Assembly (NCBI GenBank): GCA_031963005.1
Contig: JASSUL010000020.1
Location: 1-23,552 of the forward strand
Origin: JASSUD01 sp031963005
Lineage (GTDB): Bacteria > Pseudomonadota > Gammaproteobacteria > Burkholderiales > Burkholderiaceae
Length of the DNA stretch: 23,552 nucleotides
Direction: 5' to 3'
This document shows positions 16,720 through 23,552 of the stretch, piece by piece. Under the pieces are notes generated by a model that made no database searches, was not told where the DNA came from, and was given only the letters and a program-made list of their open reading frames with translations. The position numbers and the translations under genes are program-made. Position 1 is the stretch's first letter. The number at the start of each line of letters is the position of its first letter.

Positions 16720-19596
16720 CTACCCGAGCTTCAAATATTTCGCGGTAAAACTCCTCTCTACTTTTTGTATGTCTTCAGGCGTGCCTTGCGCGATGATTTC
16801 TCCCCCGCCGGCGCCTCCTTCTGGACCTAGATCAATAATCCAATCCGCGGTTTTAATGACATCCAAATTGTGCTCTATCACAACAACGGTATTACCTTGA
16901 TCACGCAATTGGGCCATCACATCCAGTAAAAGGGCAATATCCTGAAAATGCAAGCCGGTTGTAGGTTCGTCAAGAATATAGATCGTGCGCCCCGTATCCC
17001 GTTTGGAAAGCTCCAACGACAGTTTGACACGCTGCGCCTCTCCGCCTGAGAGCGTAGTGGCAGATTGACCTAAACGCACATACCCTAATCCCACACTCAG
17101 CAATGTTTTCAGCTTTCTGGCAATGACGGGCACAGCTTGGAAAAACGTATGGGCTTGCTCAATCGTCAAATCGAGAATATCGTTAATATTTTTGCCCTTG
17201 TATTGAATATCGAGCGTCTCACGGTTATAGCGCTTTCCCTGGCATACATCACAAGGGACATACACATCGGGCAAGAAATGCATTTCGACTTTCAGTACGC
17301 CATCTCCCTGGCAGGTTTCACAGCGTCCTCCCTTCACATTAAACGAAAAGCGGCCAATGTCATACCCGCGCTCTTTGGAAGCGGGCACTCCGGCAAACAA
17401 TTCACGAATCGGTGTGAAAAGCCCGGTATACGTCGCAGGGTTAGAACGGGGCGTGCGGCCAATCGGAGACTGATCCACATTGATAATTTTATCGATATGC
17501 TCAATGCCAGTGAGGCTTTCATAAGGCGCAGGATGCGTTGAGGAACCATATACACTTTGCGCCAATGCACGATAGAGGGTGTCGTTAATGAGCGTTGATT
17601 TCCCCGAGCCGGATACTCCAGTCACGCAGGTCATCACCCCTAATGGAAGACGCAGCGTGACATCCTTGAGATTATTGCCACAAGCTTTGGTGATCTGTAT
17701 GAAATTTTTGCCTGGAGCACGTCTTGTAGTAGGGACAGCAATACTTTGCCGGCCTGCCAAATAGGCCCCCGTCAACGAAGCAGGATTCTCTTGAATCTCC
17801 AAAGGAGTACCCTGCGCAATCACCTGCCCTCCATGCTCTCCAGCACCAGGGCCCATGTCGATAAGATAATCAGACGCGCGCATCATATCCTCATCATGCT
17901 CGACCACAATGACCGAATTACCTAGGTCACGAAGATGCTTGAGCGTTTTGATTAAGCGGTCATTGTCACGCTGATGCAAACCAATCGACGGCTCATCAAG
18001 CACATACATCACTCCCGTAAGCCCAGAGCCAATCTGAGAGGCAAGGCGTATACGCTGTGCTTCGCCACCGGAGAGCGTGTCTGCACTACGCTCTAAAGAT
18101 AAATATCCTAAACCCACATCATTGAGGAAGGTCAAGCGTGCTGTAATTTCACGAATAACGCGTTCGGCGATTTCTTGCTTCGCTCCACTGAGTTTTAAAG
18201 TAGAAAAATGCTGTAAGGCATCACGTAGCGGTTCATGGCTAATCTCAAAGATCGGACGCGCTTTCTGCCCCTCTCCGACCTTCACATAACGTGCTTCACG
18301 GCGCAAGCGCGTTCCCGCACATTCTGAGCACGTTTTCTGACTTTGATAGCTCGCTAACTCCTCTCGCACGTTCTGTTCACGTGTCTCCGAATAACGCCGC
18401 TCAAAATGCGGAACTACACCCTCAAAGGGCGCCTTACGAATGGTTTCCTTTCCTGCTGCAGTGCGTTGAGAAAAAGCAATCTCTTCCTTGCCTGAGCCAA
18501 AAAGAATGATTTCCTGAATCGCCTGGGGCAGATCTTCAAACGCCGTATCTAAATCAAATCCGTAGTGCGCGCTTAAATCTTTGAGCATTTGAAAACAAAA
18601 GGGATTGCGCGCATCCCAACCTTTTACCGCCCCCGATTTTAGGGAGAGCGAGGGATACGCGACAATGCGCTCAGGATCAAAAACAACGACTTGGCCCAAA
18701 CCATCACACTGCGGACAAGCCCCAATCGGATTATTAAAGGAAAATAAGCGCGGCTCTAACTCGGATAACACATAAGTGCAATGCGGGCAGCTGAGCTTTG
18801 CGCTAAACAAATGCTCTTTGCCGGTGTCCATTTCTAAAGCAATGGCCCGACCCTGCGCCAATTTCAACGCCATTTCGAACGATTCGGCCAAACGCTGCCG
18901 ACTTTCTGCGCGCACTTTGAGGCGATCTACCACCACATCGATCGTATGCTTTTCGTTTTTCTTGAGTTTGGGAAGCGCATGGACTTCATAAATGGAAGCA
19001 GATTCAGCGCCACTCTCCCCCTTGTGACCTTCTTGCGCCGTCTTGCCCCCTGAAACAATCCGAAAACGCACAAAACCCTGCGCCTGCATCATCTCAAAAA
19101 GCTCGGCATGTTCCCCTTTACGATTGGCCACGACCGGAGCCAAAATCATTAGGCGGGTATCTTCAGGCAAGGCAAGCGCTGTATCCACCATTTGCGACAC
19201 ACTCTGCGCCACAAGCGGTTCATCGTGCTCAGGGCAATACGGCGTCCCCACTCTGGCATACAGTAAACGCAAATAATCGTGAATTTCTGTCACCGTGCCC
19301 ACGGTAGAGCGGGGATTATGGGAACTGGCTTTTTGCTCGATGGCAATAGCGGGCGATAACCCTTCAATTAAATCTACATCCGGTTTTTCCACTAACTGCA
19401 AAAACTGCCGAGCATAGGCGGAGAGACTCTGGACATAAAGACGTTGACCTTCTGCATATAAGGTATCAAAAGCCAACGACGATTTACCCGAACCCGATAG
19501 GCCCGTCACCACGACCAAACAATGCCGCGGCAAATCGAGATTAATATTTTTAAGATTGTGGGTTCTAGCCCCGCGAACGCGGATAACATCCATCAT
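16720..19596 (-). CDS. uvrA: Excinuclease ABC subunit A
   Basis: UvrA is the damage-recognition ATPase of nucleotide excision repair and loads UvrB on lesions. Walker A motifs are GLSGSGKSS (32-40) and, in the second half, GVSGSGKST. ABC signatures LSGGEAQRIRLA and LSGGEAQRVKLS are both present. Walker B regions read VLDEPSIGLHQRD and ILDEPTTGLHFQD. The zinc modules are complete: C270/C273/C294/C297, and CETCQGDG with CDVCQGKR. The full length is 958 residues, near the normal 940-955. A hydrophilic insertion (about 183-200, TAQEGHKGESGAESAS) precedes IYEVHALPKLKKN. The start is ATG 19596, or 19593 immediately after; no strong ribosome site and no LexA box were seen upstream. Confidence 0.98.
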   Translation of the reverse strand: MMDVIRVRGARTHNLKNINLDLPRHCLVVVTGLSGSGKSSLAFDTLYAEGQRLYVQSLSAYARQFLQLVEKPDVDLIEGLSPAIAIEQKASSHNPRSTVGTVTEIHDYLRLLYARVGTPYCPEHDEPLVAQSVSQMVDTALALPEDTRLMILAPVVANRKGEHAELFEMMQAQGFVRFRIVSGGKTAQEGHKGESGAESASIYEVHALPKLKKNEKHTIDVVVDRLKVRAESRQRLAESFEMALKLAQGRAIALEMDTGKEHLFSAKLSCPHCTYVLSELEPRLFSFNNPIGACPQCDGLGQVVVFDPERIVAYPSLSLKSGAVKGWDARNPFCFQMLKDLSAHYGFDLDTAFEDLPQAIQEIILFGSGKEEIAFSQRTAAGKETIRKAPFEGVVPHFERRYSETREQNVREELASYQSQKTCSECAGTRLRREARYVKVGEGQKARPIFEISHEPLRDALQHFSTLKLSGAKQEIAERVIREITARLTFLNDVGLGYLSLERSADTLSGGEAQRIRLASQIGSGLTGVMYVLDEPSIGLHQRDNDRLIKTLKHLRDLGNSVIVVEHDEDMMRASDYLIDMGPGAGEHGGQVIAQGTPLEIQENPASLTGAYLAGRQSIAVPTTRRAPGKNFIQITKACGNNLKDVTLRLPLGVMTCVTGVSGSGKSTLINDTLYRALAQSVYGSSTHPAPYESLTGIEHIDKIINVDQSPIGRTPRSNPATYTGLFTPIRELFAGVPASKERGYDIGRFSFNVKGGRCETCQGDGVLKVEMHFLPDVYVPCDVCQGKRYNRETLDIQYKGKNINDILDLTIEQAHTFFQAVPVIARKLKTLLSVGLGYVRLGQSATTLSGGEAQRVKLSLELSKRDTGRTIYILDEPTTGLHFQDIALLLDVMAQLRDQGNTVVVIEHNLDVIKTADWIIDLGPEGGAGGGEIIAQGTPEDIQKVERSFTAKYLKLG

Positions 19597-19644
19597 AATT
19601 GAAGAGCGAATTTAGGCAGAAAATAGAGAAAAATCAAACCTCAT

Positions 19645-19672
19645 ACTATAACGGCTTTTTAGCACCATTGAA
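19645..19672 (-). promoter_or_regulatory. Possible uvrA promoter
   Basis: Read leftward, TTCAAT (19672-19667) and TATAGT (19650-19645) are separated by 16 bases, ending about 50 bp before the uvrA ATG. The -10 is good and the -35 is weak. Confidence 0.3.
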
Positions 19673-19751
19673 TGAACTTGGCCTGCACTAGGTTATACGC
19701 GCTTTCTACAAACCCTTTCAGCCTTTTGCGCATTCGCTCCAAAATCTCCCC

Positions 19752-19826
19752 CACCACGATCCACCATGCGGGAAGGACCCTGTGTCTCAGGGAGTCTATC
19801 GTGCGCTTCGCATTTTAATTTGCTTA
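19752..19826. repeat. Repeat block copy 1, just downstream of the ankyrin gene
   Basis: This is nearly the same as 23289-23362, which lies downstream of the paralogue at the right edge. The core TCTCAGGGAGTCTATCGTGC continuing into GCTTCGCATT is identical in both. In copy 1 the segment CCCTGTGTCTCAGGG can fold as a 5-bp hairpin. The TAA stop of the ankyrin gene (19824-19826) lies in the repeat's edge. It may be a mobile-element relic or a shared 3' regulatory region. Confidence 0.75.
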
Positions 19827-22800
19827 CAGTCCACCCAGTCGCCAAACCTGAAACCGCTTCCACAGTCTATCTAGATAAATACAGAAACTACGGAAATAGT
19901 GTACTTTTATCTCGCGTTCCCACGTATTTTCCATCTTACTGCCTAGAAAAACGATCGACTCTTTATTTTTATGATTTTTTGCTAGCTTGAGTAGCTTGAG
20001 ATCTTCCGCGTTATGCAAGGGATTAAAGTTTTTTGGAAGCAAATTTTCCATCAAATATATGCGCAATGCTTGCACTGCTGCTAAAGGGTCTTCTGATTGA
20101 TTGCTACCACCCCAGTGCGAAACTATTTGACCATTATCCATTCTCATCAGCACCGATAACAGTATCTTCTCTACCCCTCGCACATACGAATTCGCATCGC
20201 TTTGCAGTAAACAGCACAATATATCGAGAGATAGTTCTGTGCACAATGCAGGAGGTAAGACAAGGTTTTCTTTTATCTCCGCCCCATATTTCAGAAAGCA
20301 CTTTAGTAAATCCATACGAAGGGCTTCTGCACGATCCGCAGCTTTGCTACTGGTTGCCAAAATATTGTTAGGACAACAAATAGCACGCCAATTCATGGCC
20401 ACATCATAGCTCGTCATGCTTACTAAACGCTCTAACAACGTTTTTTCTTGCGCATCCCGCGTGTTGACATTGGCGCCCTTTTCTACCAAAAGCTTTATTA
20501 CATCAGGGAAAGATCCTACTCTAAAGGCCATTTGCAGAATTGTTTCGCCCTCCGTATTCAGCTTTTCCAGATTGATTATTTTTTTCAGGAAGCACTTTAG
20601 TAAATCCATACGAAGGGCTTCTGCACGATCCGCAGCCTCGCTACTGGTTACCAAAATATTGTTAGGACAACAAATAGCGGGCCAATGCAGAGCCACACCA
20701 GTGCTTGTCATGCTTACTAAACGCTCTAACAACGTTTCTTCTTGCGCTTTCCGCGCGTTGACATTGGCGCCTTTTTCGACCAAAAGCTTTATTACACCAG
20801 GGGAAGATCCTACTCTAAAGGCCATTTGCAGAACTGTTTCGCCCTCCGTATTCAGCTCTTCCAGATTGATTGGTTTTTTCAGGAAGCACTTCAGTAAATC
20901 CATACGAAAGGCTTCTGCACGATCCTCAGCTTCGTTACTGGTTATCGAAATACCGTTAGGACAACAAATAGCGTCCCAATGCAGAGCTATACGATGGCTC
21001 GGCATGTCTACTAAACTCTGTAATAGCGTTTCTTCTTTAGCTTTCCGCGCGTTGACATTGGCGCCCTTTTCTACCAAAAGCTTTATTACAGCCGGAGAAC
21101 GTCTTGCTTTGAAGGCCGCTTGTAGAGCTGTTTCGCCATTCGTATTCGTCTCTTCCAGATTGATTGACTTCTCCAGTAAGCACTTTAGTAAATCCATACG
21201 AAGGGCTTCTGCGCGATCCGCAGCTTCGCTACTAGCTGCCGAAATATTGTTAGGACAACAAGTAGTGGACCAATGCCGGGCCACATCAAAGCTCGTCATG
21301 CTTACTAAACGCTCTAACAGCGTTTCTTCTTGCGCTTTCCGCGCGTTGACATTGGCGCCCTTTTCTACCAAAAGCTTTATCACATCCGGAGAACGTCTTG
21401 CGTTGAAGGCCGCTTGTAGAGCTGTTTCGCCTTTCGTATTCGTCTCTTCCAGATTGATTGGCTTTTCCAGTAAACACTTCAGTAAATCCATACGAAGAGC
21501 TTCTGCAAGATACTGAGCTTTGCTACTAGTCACAAAAATGCTGTCAGAACAACAAATACCAGACCAATGCTTAGCCACAGCACTACTACCCATCTCTATC
21601 AAACTCTGTAATAGCATATCTTCTCGTGCATTCTGCGCGTTTACACGCGCACCGTTTTGCACCAGGAGTTTTATTATATAAGGGGGACACCCTAAATTAT
21701 AAATACTAATAGGAGCAATATTGATATATTCATTCAATAAATTGAACTTGGCAAGCCATTTATTTAACTTCTTTAAAGATTCACCAATTTCATTTGATAT
21801 ATCAAAAATATTATTCGATAAATCAAAATTGATTGGAATTCCATTTAATATATTTAAATTGACAGAAATTTCATTCAATATATTTAAATTAGCAAGATTT
21901 TGATATGATAAATTCAAATTAGCAACAGCTTCATTTAAACTATTAAAAATGTGGACGGTTTCATTTTGCACATCTGAATGAGCAAGCAATTCATTGAATA
22001 TATTTGAATTAGCAACAACTCCAATATCAATAAAATATCCTTTATGAAATGCAATCTGTAGAGTGGCATTTCCCTCTTCATCTAACACATTCAAATCAGC
22101 GCCCATTTTAATCAATGATTCTGCTATTAAAATAGAGCCATCCTGAATCGCATAATTTAAAAAGCTACCGTAAATTGGAATAAATAAGTTTTTATCTACT
22201 CCAAGTTCAATTAAAAGGTTGAATGTATTTACAAGGCCACCTTCTATAATTTTAAGCATCAATTCTTCATATTTTTGTAAATCAGAATGCTTAATCTTTA
22301 TACCAGCATTGAGAAATGCTTCTAACCACTGACTTTTCTGATCAATAGCCTGCTTAAACATCCCCTCTTTCAGTATGTGAGAAGGAATTTTACGAAATTC
22401 TTCTATATTCAGTTTTTGAGGATGACTGAGAAACATGGGTATTTCATTAACAATAAAATTCCATTGATCCTGATCAAATTGCGCAGAGGAAAATGTTATT
22501 TGAGACTGCGTACAAATCCCAATATCTATCAAACTACTGGGCATTCTTTTTATATATTGGCCGTCAAAATTCAACAGTAATTTTCCAGCACGCAGCAGAT
22601 CTCCTTCGCAAAACCGATCTAAGCAGGAATTTTTGAATAATGCTTGGAAAACTCTATACGCAATGGGATTCCTTTTCAAAAACCCTGAATTATCAGCGTA
22701 GGCGTCTTTGAATTCCTTAGAATTGAAAACATTGATTATCTTCTTTTTGGACAGAATCCTAGCTTCATCCATCACTTTTTTGGTCTGAATCCTAACTTCA

Positions 22801-23156
22801 ACCTTATCTATCTCGTTTGCGGTCTCAACCCCAGCCTCATCCATCTCGTTTATAGCCCGAATCTTAGTTTTAACTTCATTCCTGACCTTACCTAGGAATA
22901 AGGTACCCAACAACGCATCATAAACAGCTGAGCGGTAAAGGCGATTGACTTGTGCAAGACTTCCCATATCTTGCAGTGAGCAATGTATGAAGATTTTTAC
23001 CAGTATCTCAATAGGCAATATTGATCCGCTATCGATCGCTTTTGCGGAGACAGTCTCCCCGCTTATAGTATTTTTATTAGATAGCGTATAACCTGAAAAA
23101 TCGCCTACTATAGACGTGTTAGGCCTACTGTTATTCCTGGATATTGCATTGTTCAT
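19824..23156 (-). CDS. F-box and ankyrin-repeat protein, candidate secreted effector
   Basis: A 1110-residue eukaryote-like protein. Residues 46-85 (ILPIEILVKIFIHCSLQDMG, then SLAQVNRLYRSAVYDALL) fit an F-box, the motif that binds Skp1 in SCF ubiquitin ligases. A charged, probably helical region follows (94-140). Ordinary ankyrin repeats begin near 300, ending with ADLNVLDEEGNATLQIAFHKG. A block of about nine decapeptide repeats (384-473, LNILNEISVN-like) splits one ankyrin unit. From 496 come five exact 98-residue units (KLLV at 496, 594, 692, 790, 888), each with an ankyrin part and a linker of the type HWxxxCCPN...AADRAEALRMDLLKC. A degenerate sixth follows, then a tail (WKRFQVWRLGGL). No signal peptide or membrane span was seen. 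By analogy with Legionella AnkB it may redirect host ubiquitination; that is inference. The start is ATG 23156, without a clear ribosome site. Confidence 0.88.
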   Translation of the reverse strand: MNNAISRNNSRPNTSIVGDFSGYTLSNKNTISGETVSAKAIDSGSILPIEILVKIFIHCSLQDMGSLAQVNRLYRSAVYDALLGTLFLGKVRNEVKTKIRAINEMDEAGVETANEIDKVEVRIQTKKVMDEARILSKKKIINVFNSKEFKDAYADNSGFLKRNPIAYRVFQALFKNSCLDRFCEGDLLRAGKLLLNFDGQYIKRMPSSLIDIGICTQSQITFSSAQFDQDQWNFIVNEIPMFLSHPQKLNIEEFRKIPSHILKEGMFKQAIDQKSQWLEAFLNAGIKIKHSDLQKYEELMLKIIEGGLVNTFNLLIELGVDKNLFIPIYGSFLNYAIQDGSILIAESLIKMGADLNVLDEEGNATLQIAFHKGYFIDIGVVANSNIFNELLAHSDVQNETVHIFNSLNEAVANLNLSYQNLANLNILNEISVNLNILNGIPINFDLSNNIFDISNEIGESLKKLNKWLAKFNLLNEYINIAPISIYNLGCPPYIIKLLVQNGARVNAQNAREDMLLQSLIEMGSSAVAKHWSGICCSDSIFVTSSKAQYLAEALRMDLLKCLLEKPINLEETNTKGETALQAAFNARRSPDVIKLLVEKGANVNARKAQEETLLERLVSMTSFDVARHWSTTCCPNNISAASSEAADRAEALRMDLLKCLLEKSINLEETNTNGETALQAAFKARRSPAVIKLLVEKGANVNARKAKEETLLQSLVDMPSHRIALHWDAICCPNGISITSNEAEDRAEAFRMDLLKCFLKKPINLEELNTEGETVLQMAFRVGSSPGVIKLLVEKGANVNARKAQEETLLERLVSMTSTGVALHWPAICCPNNILVTSSEAADRAEALRMDLLKCFLKKIINLEKLNTEGETILQMAFRVGSFPDVIKLLVEKGANVNTRDAQEKTLLERLVSMTSYDVAMNWRAICCPNNILATSSKAADRAEALRMDLLKCFLKYGAEIKENLVLPPALCTELSLDILCCLLQSDANSYVRGVEKILLSVLMRMDNGQIVSHWGGSNQSEDPLAAVQALRIYLMENLLPKNFNPLHNAEDLKLLKLAKNHKNKESIVFLGSKMENTWEREIKVHYFRSFCIYLDRLWKRFQVWRLGGL
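20202..21671 (-). repeat. Five tandem 294-bp units inside the ankyrin gene
   Basis: The GTTGACATTGGCGCC-type segment recurs at 20461, 20755, 21049 and 21343, and diverged at about 21637, a period of exactly 294 bp (98 codons). Units 1-4 from the 3' side are highly similar at DNA level, and the fifth (21637 side) is more divergent. This indicates recent duplication or gene conversion. Confidence 0.9.
21738..22007 (-). repeat. About nine AT-rich 30-bp repeats encoding decapeptides
   Basis: Residues 384-473 read as ten-residue units, for example SNIFNELLAH, SDVQNETVHI, FNSLNEAVAN, LNILNEISVN, LNILNGIPIN and FDLSNNIFDI. The DNA is markedly AT-rich, with recurring TTCATTxAATATATTTAAATT. The block lies inside what would otherwise be one ankyrin repeat. 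Confidence 0.8.
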
Positions 23157-23183
23157 GATAGAAAATGGAGTGGTTTTTTACGA

Positions 23184-23201
23184 GATAAGATAAATCTTAT
23201 C
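23184..23201. promoter_or_regulatory. Palindrome upstream of the ankyrin gene
   Basis: GATAAGAT and ATCTTATC flank two bases, 27 bp before the ankyrin gene ATG. Read leftward, TATAAAT (23240-23234) upstream could be a -10 box, though no good -35 is seen. The palindrome would then lie in the leader and could be an operator or hairpin. Confidence 0.35.
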
Positions 23202-23288
23202 ACCAAAAAAGAATACTTTCTCGACTATGACCTATTTATATGAACAGCTCCAATACACTACGTTTTTTCTTCTTTCTTTTATTCCCCT

Positions 23289-23362
23289 CACCACCATCCA
23301 CCATGCGGGGGAGGACCATGTATCTCAGGGAGTCTATCGTGCGCTTCGCATTAATCTGCTTA
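23289..23362. repeat. Repeat block copy 2, downstream of the edge paralogue
   Basis: Second copy of the block at 19752-19826. Here 68 bp separate it from the paralogue's stop codon, whereas in copy 1 they are fused. That extra stretch contains CCCCA and TGGGG arms around an AT loop (about 23375-23397). A 21-codon frame on the plus strand here (MRGRTMYLRES...) is frameshifted in copy 1. Confidence 0.75.
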
Positions 23363-23430
23363 TTTTAAATAGCTCCCCAAAAAATAGAAAAATGGGGCCT
23401 TAAGCTTGCAGTATAGATGGGACAATCCGC

Positions 23431-23552
23431 TCACATCTCACCGAGTCGCCAAACCTGAAACCGCTTCCACAGTCTATCTAGATAAATACAGAAACTACGG
23501 AAATAGTGTACTTTTATCTCGCGTTCCCACGTATTTTCCATCTTACTGCCTA
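23431..23552 (-). CDS. 3' end of a paralogous ankyrin effector gene, cut by the window edge
   Basis: The last 39 codons are visible and read GSKMENTWEREIKVHYF through WKRFQVWRLGEM, then TGA at 23433-23431. DNA from 23444 to the edge is identical to 19837-19945, the end of the neighbouring F-box/ankyrin gene. The visible protein differs only in its last two residues (EM against GL). So a second member of the family lies immediately upstream on the same strand. Whether it also has an F-box and the 98-residue units cannot be seen. A displaced C-terminal fragment rather than an intact gene is also possible. Confidence 0.75.
   Translation of the reverse strand, partial: GSKMENTWEREIKVHYFRSFCIYLDRLWKRFQVWRLGEM

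Noticed and set aside
19597..19750. Small minus-strand frame upstream of uvrA (ends ...KFIQWC)
   Set aside because: It is open for about 50 codons but has no start codon in frame near the repeat block and no match I recognise.
19597..19823. LexA/SOS box upstream of uvrA
   Set aside because: No CTGT-N8-ACAG-like palindrome could be found in the spacer.
20202..21671. CRISPR-like or intergenic repeat array
   Set aside because: The 294-bp units are in frame, nearly contiguous and coding. There are no unique spacers between short repeats.

Overview
The window looks like part of the chromosome of a host-adapted betaproteobacterium close to Burkholderia, most likely an endofungal symbiont of the Mycoavidus/Glomeribacter type. 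This is inferred from two things. The housekeeping proteins (PmbA, YjgA, CobD-like, TruA, FimV, PurB, Slt, 5-FTHF cyclo-ligase, DppD/F, UvrA) read like Burkholderiaceae proteins from memory. They also sit beside eukaryote-like effector genes with F-box and ankyrin domains, palindromic repeats and signs of local rearrangement. No rRNA, tRNA, CRISPR array or intact transposase was recognised.

Layout. 1-1326 (-) is the 5' part of pmbA, divergent from a C-terminally shortened yjgA/darP (1473-1856, +). That gene collides with the end of a CobD/CbiB-family membrane protein gene (-). A palindrome-rich gap (2832-3233) follows, then truA and fimV (-, tightly coupled) and purB (-). The 7985-8490 gap holds a MITE-like element with 32-bp inverted ends and a cluster of hairpins. 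Next come slt (-) and, divergently, the 5-formyltetrahydrofolate cyclo-ligase gene (+).

An AT-rich orphan gene (11814-13169, +) follows. Its 3' end runs antisense over the end of dppF. dppF and dppD (-, ATGA-coupled) are the two ATPases of a di/oligopeptide importer without their permease or binding-protein genes in view. Upstream of them are an AI-2E-family membrane protein gene and uvrA (-). The right end carries a 1110-residue F-box/ankyrin protein gene (19824-23156, -) and the last 39 codons of a paralogue running off the window.

Functionally, the left and centre are ordinary metabolism and maintenance: purine synthesis, tRNA modification, peptidoglycan turnover, folate salvage, excision repair and peptide uptake. 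The accessory content is the two candidate effector loci. The F-box/ankyrin protein has the architecture of secreted bacterial effectors that dock on host SCF ubiquitin ligases. Its body is a tandem array of exact 98-residue units, and a decapeptide-repeat block is inserted within an ankyrin repeat. The paralogue at the edge and the shared 3' block show an expanding, recombining family. Several housekeeping proteins also carry short hydrophilic insertions not expected in their families.
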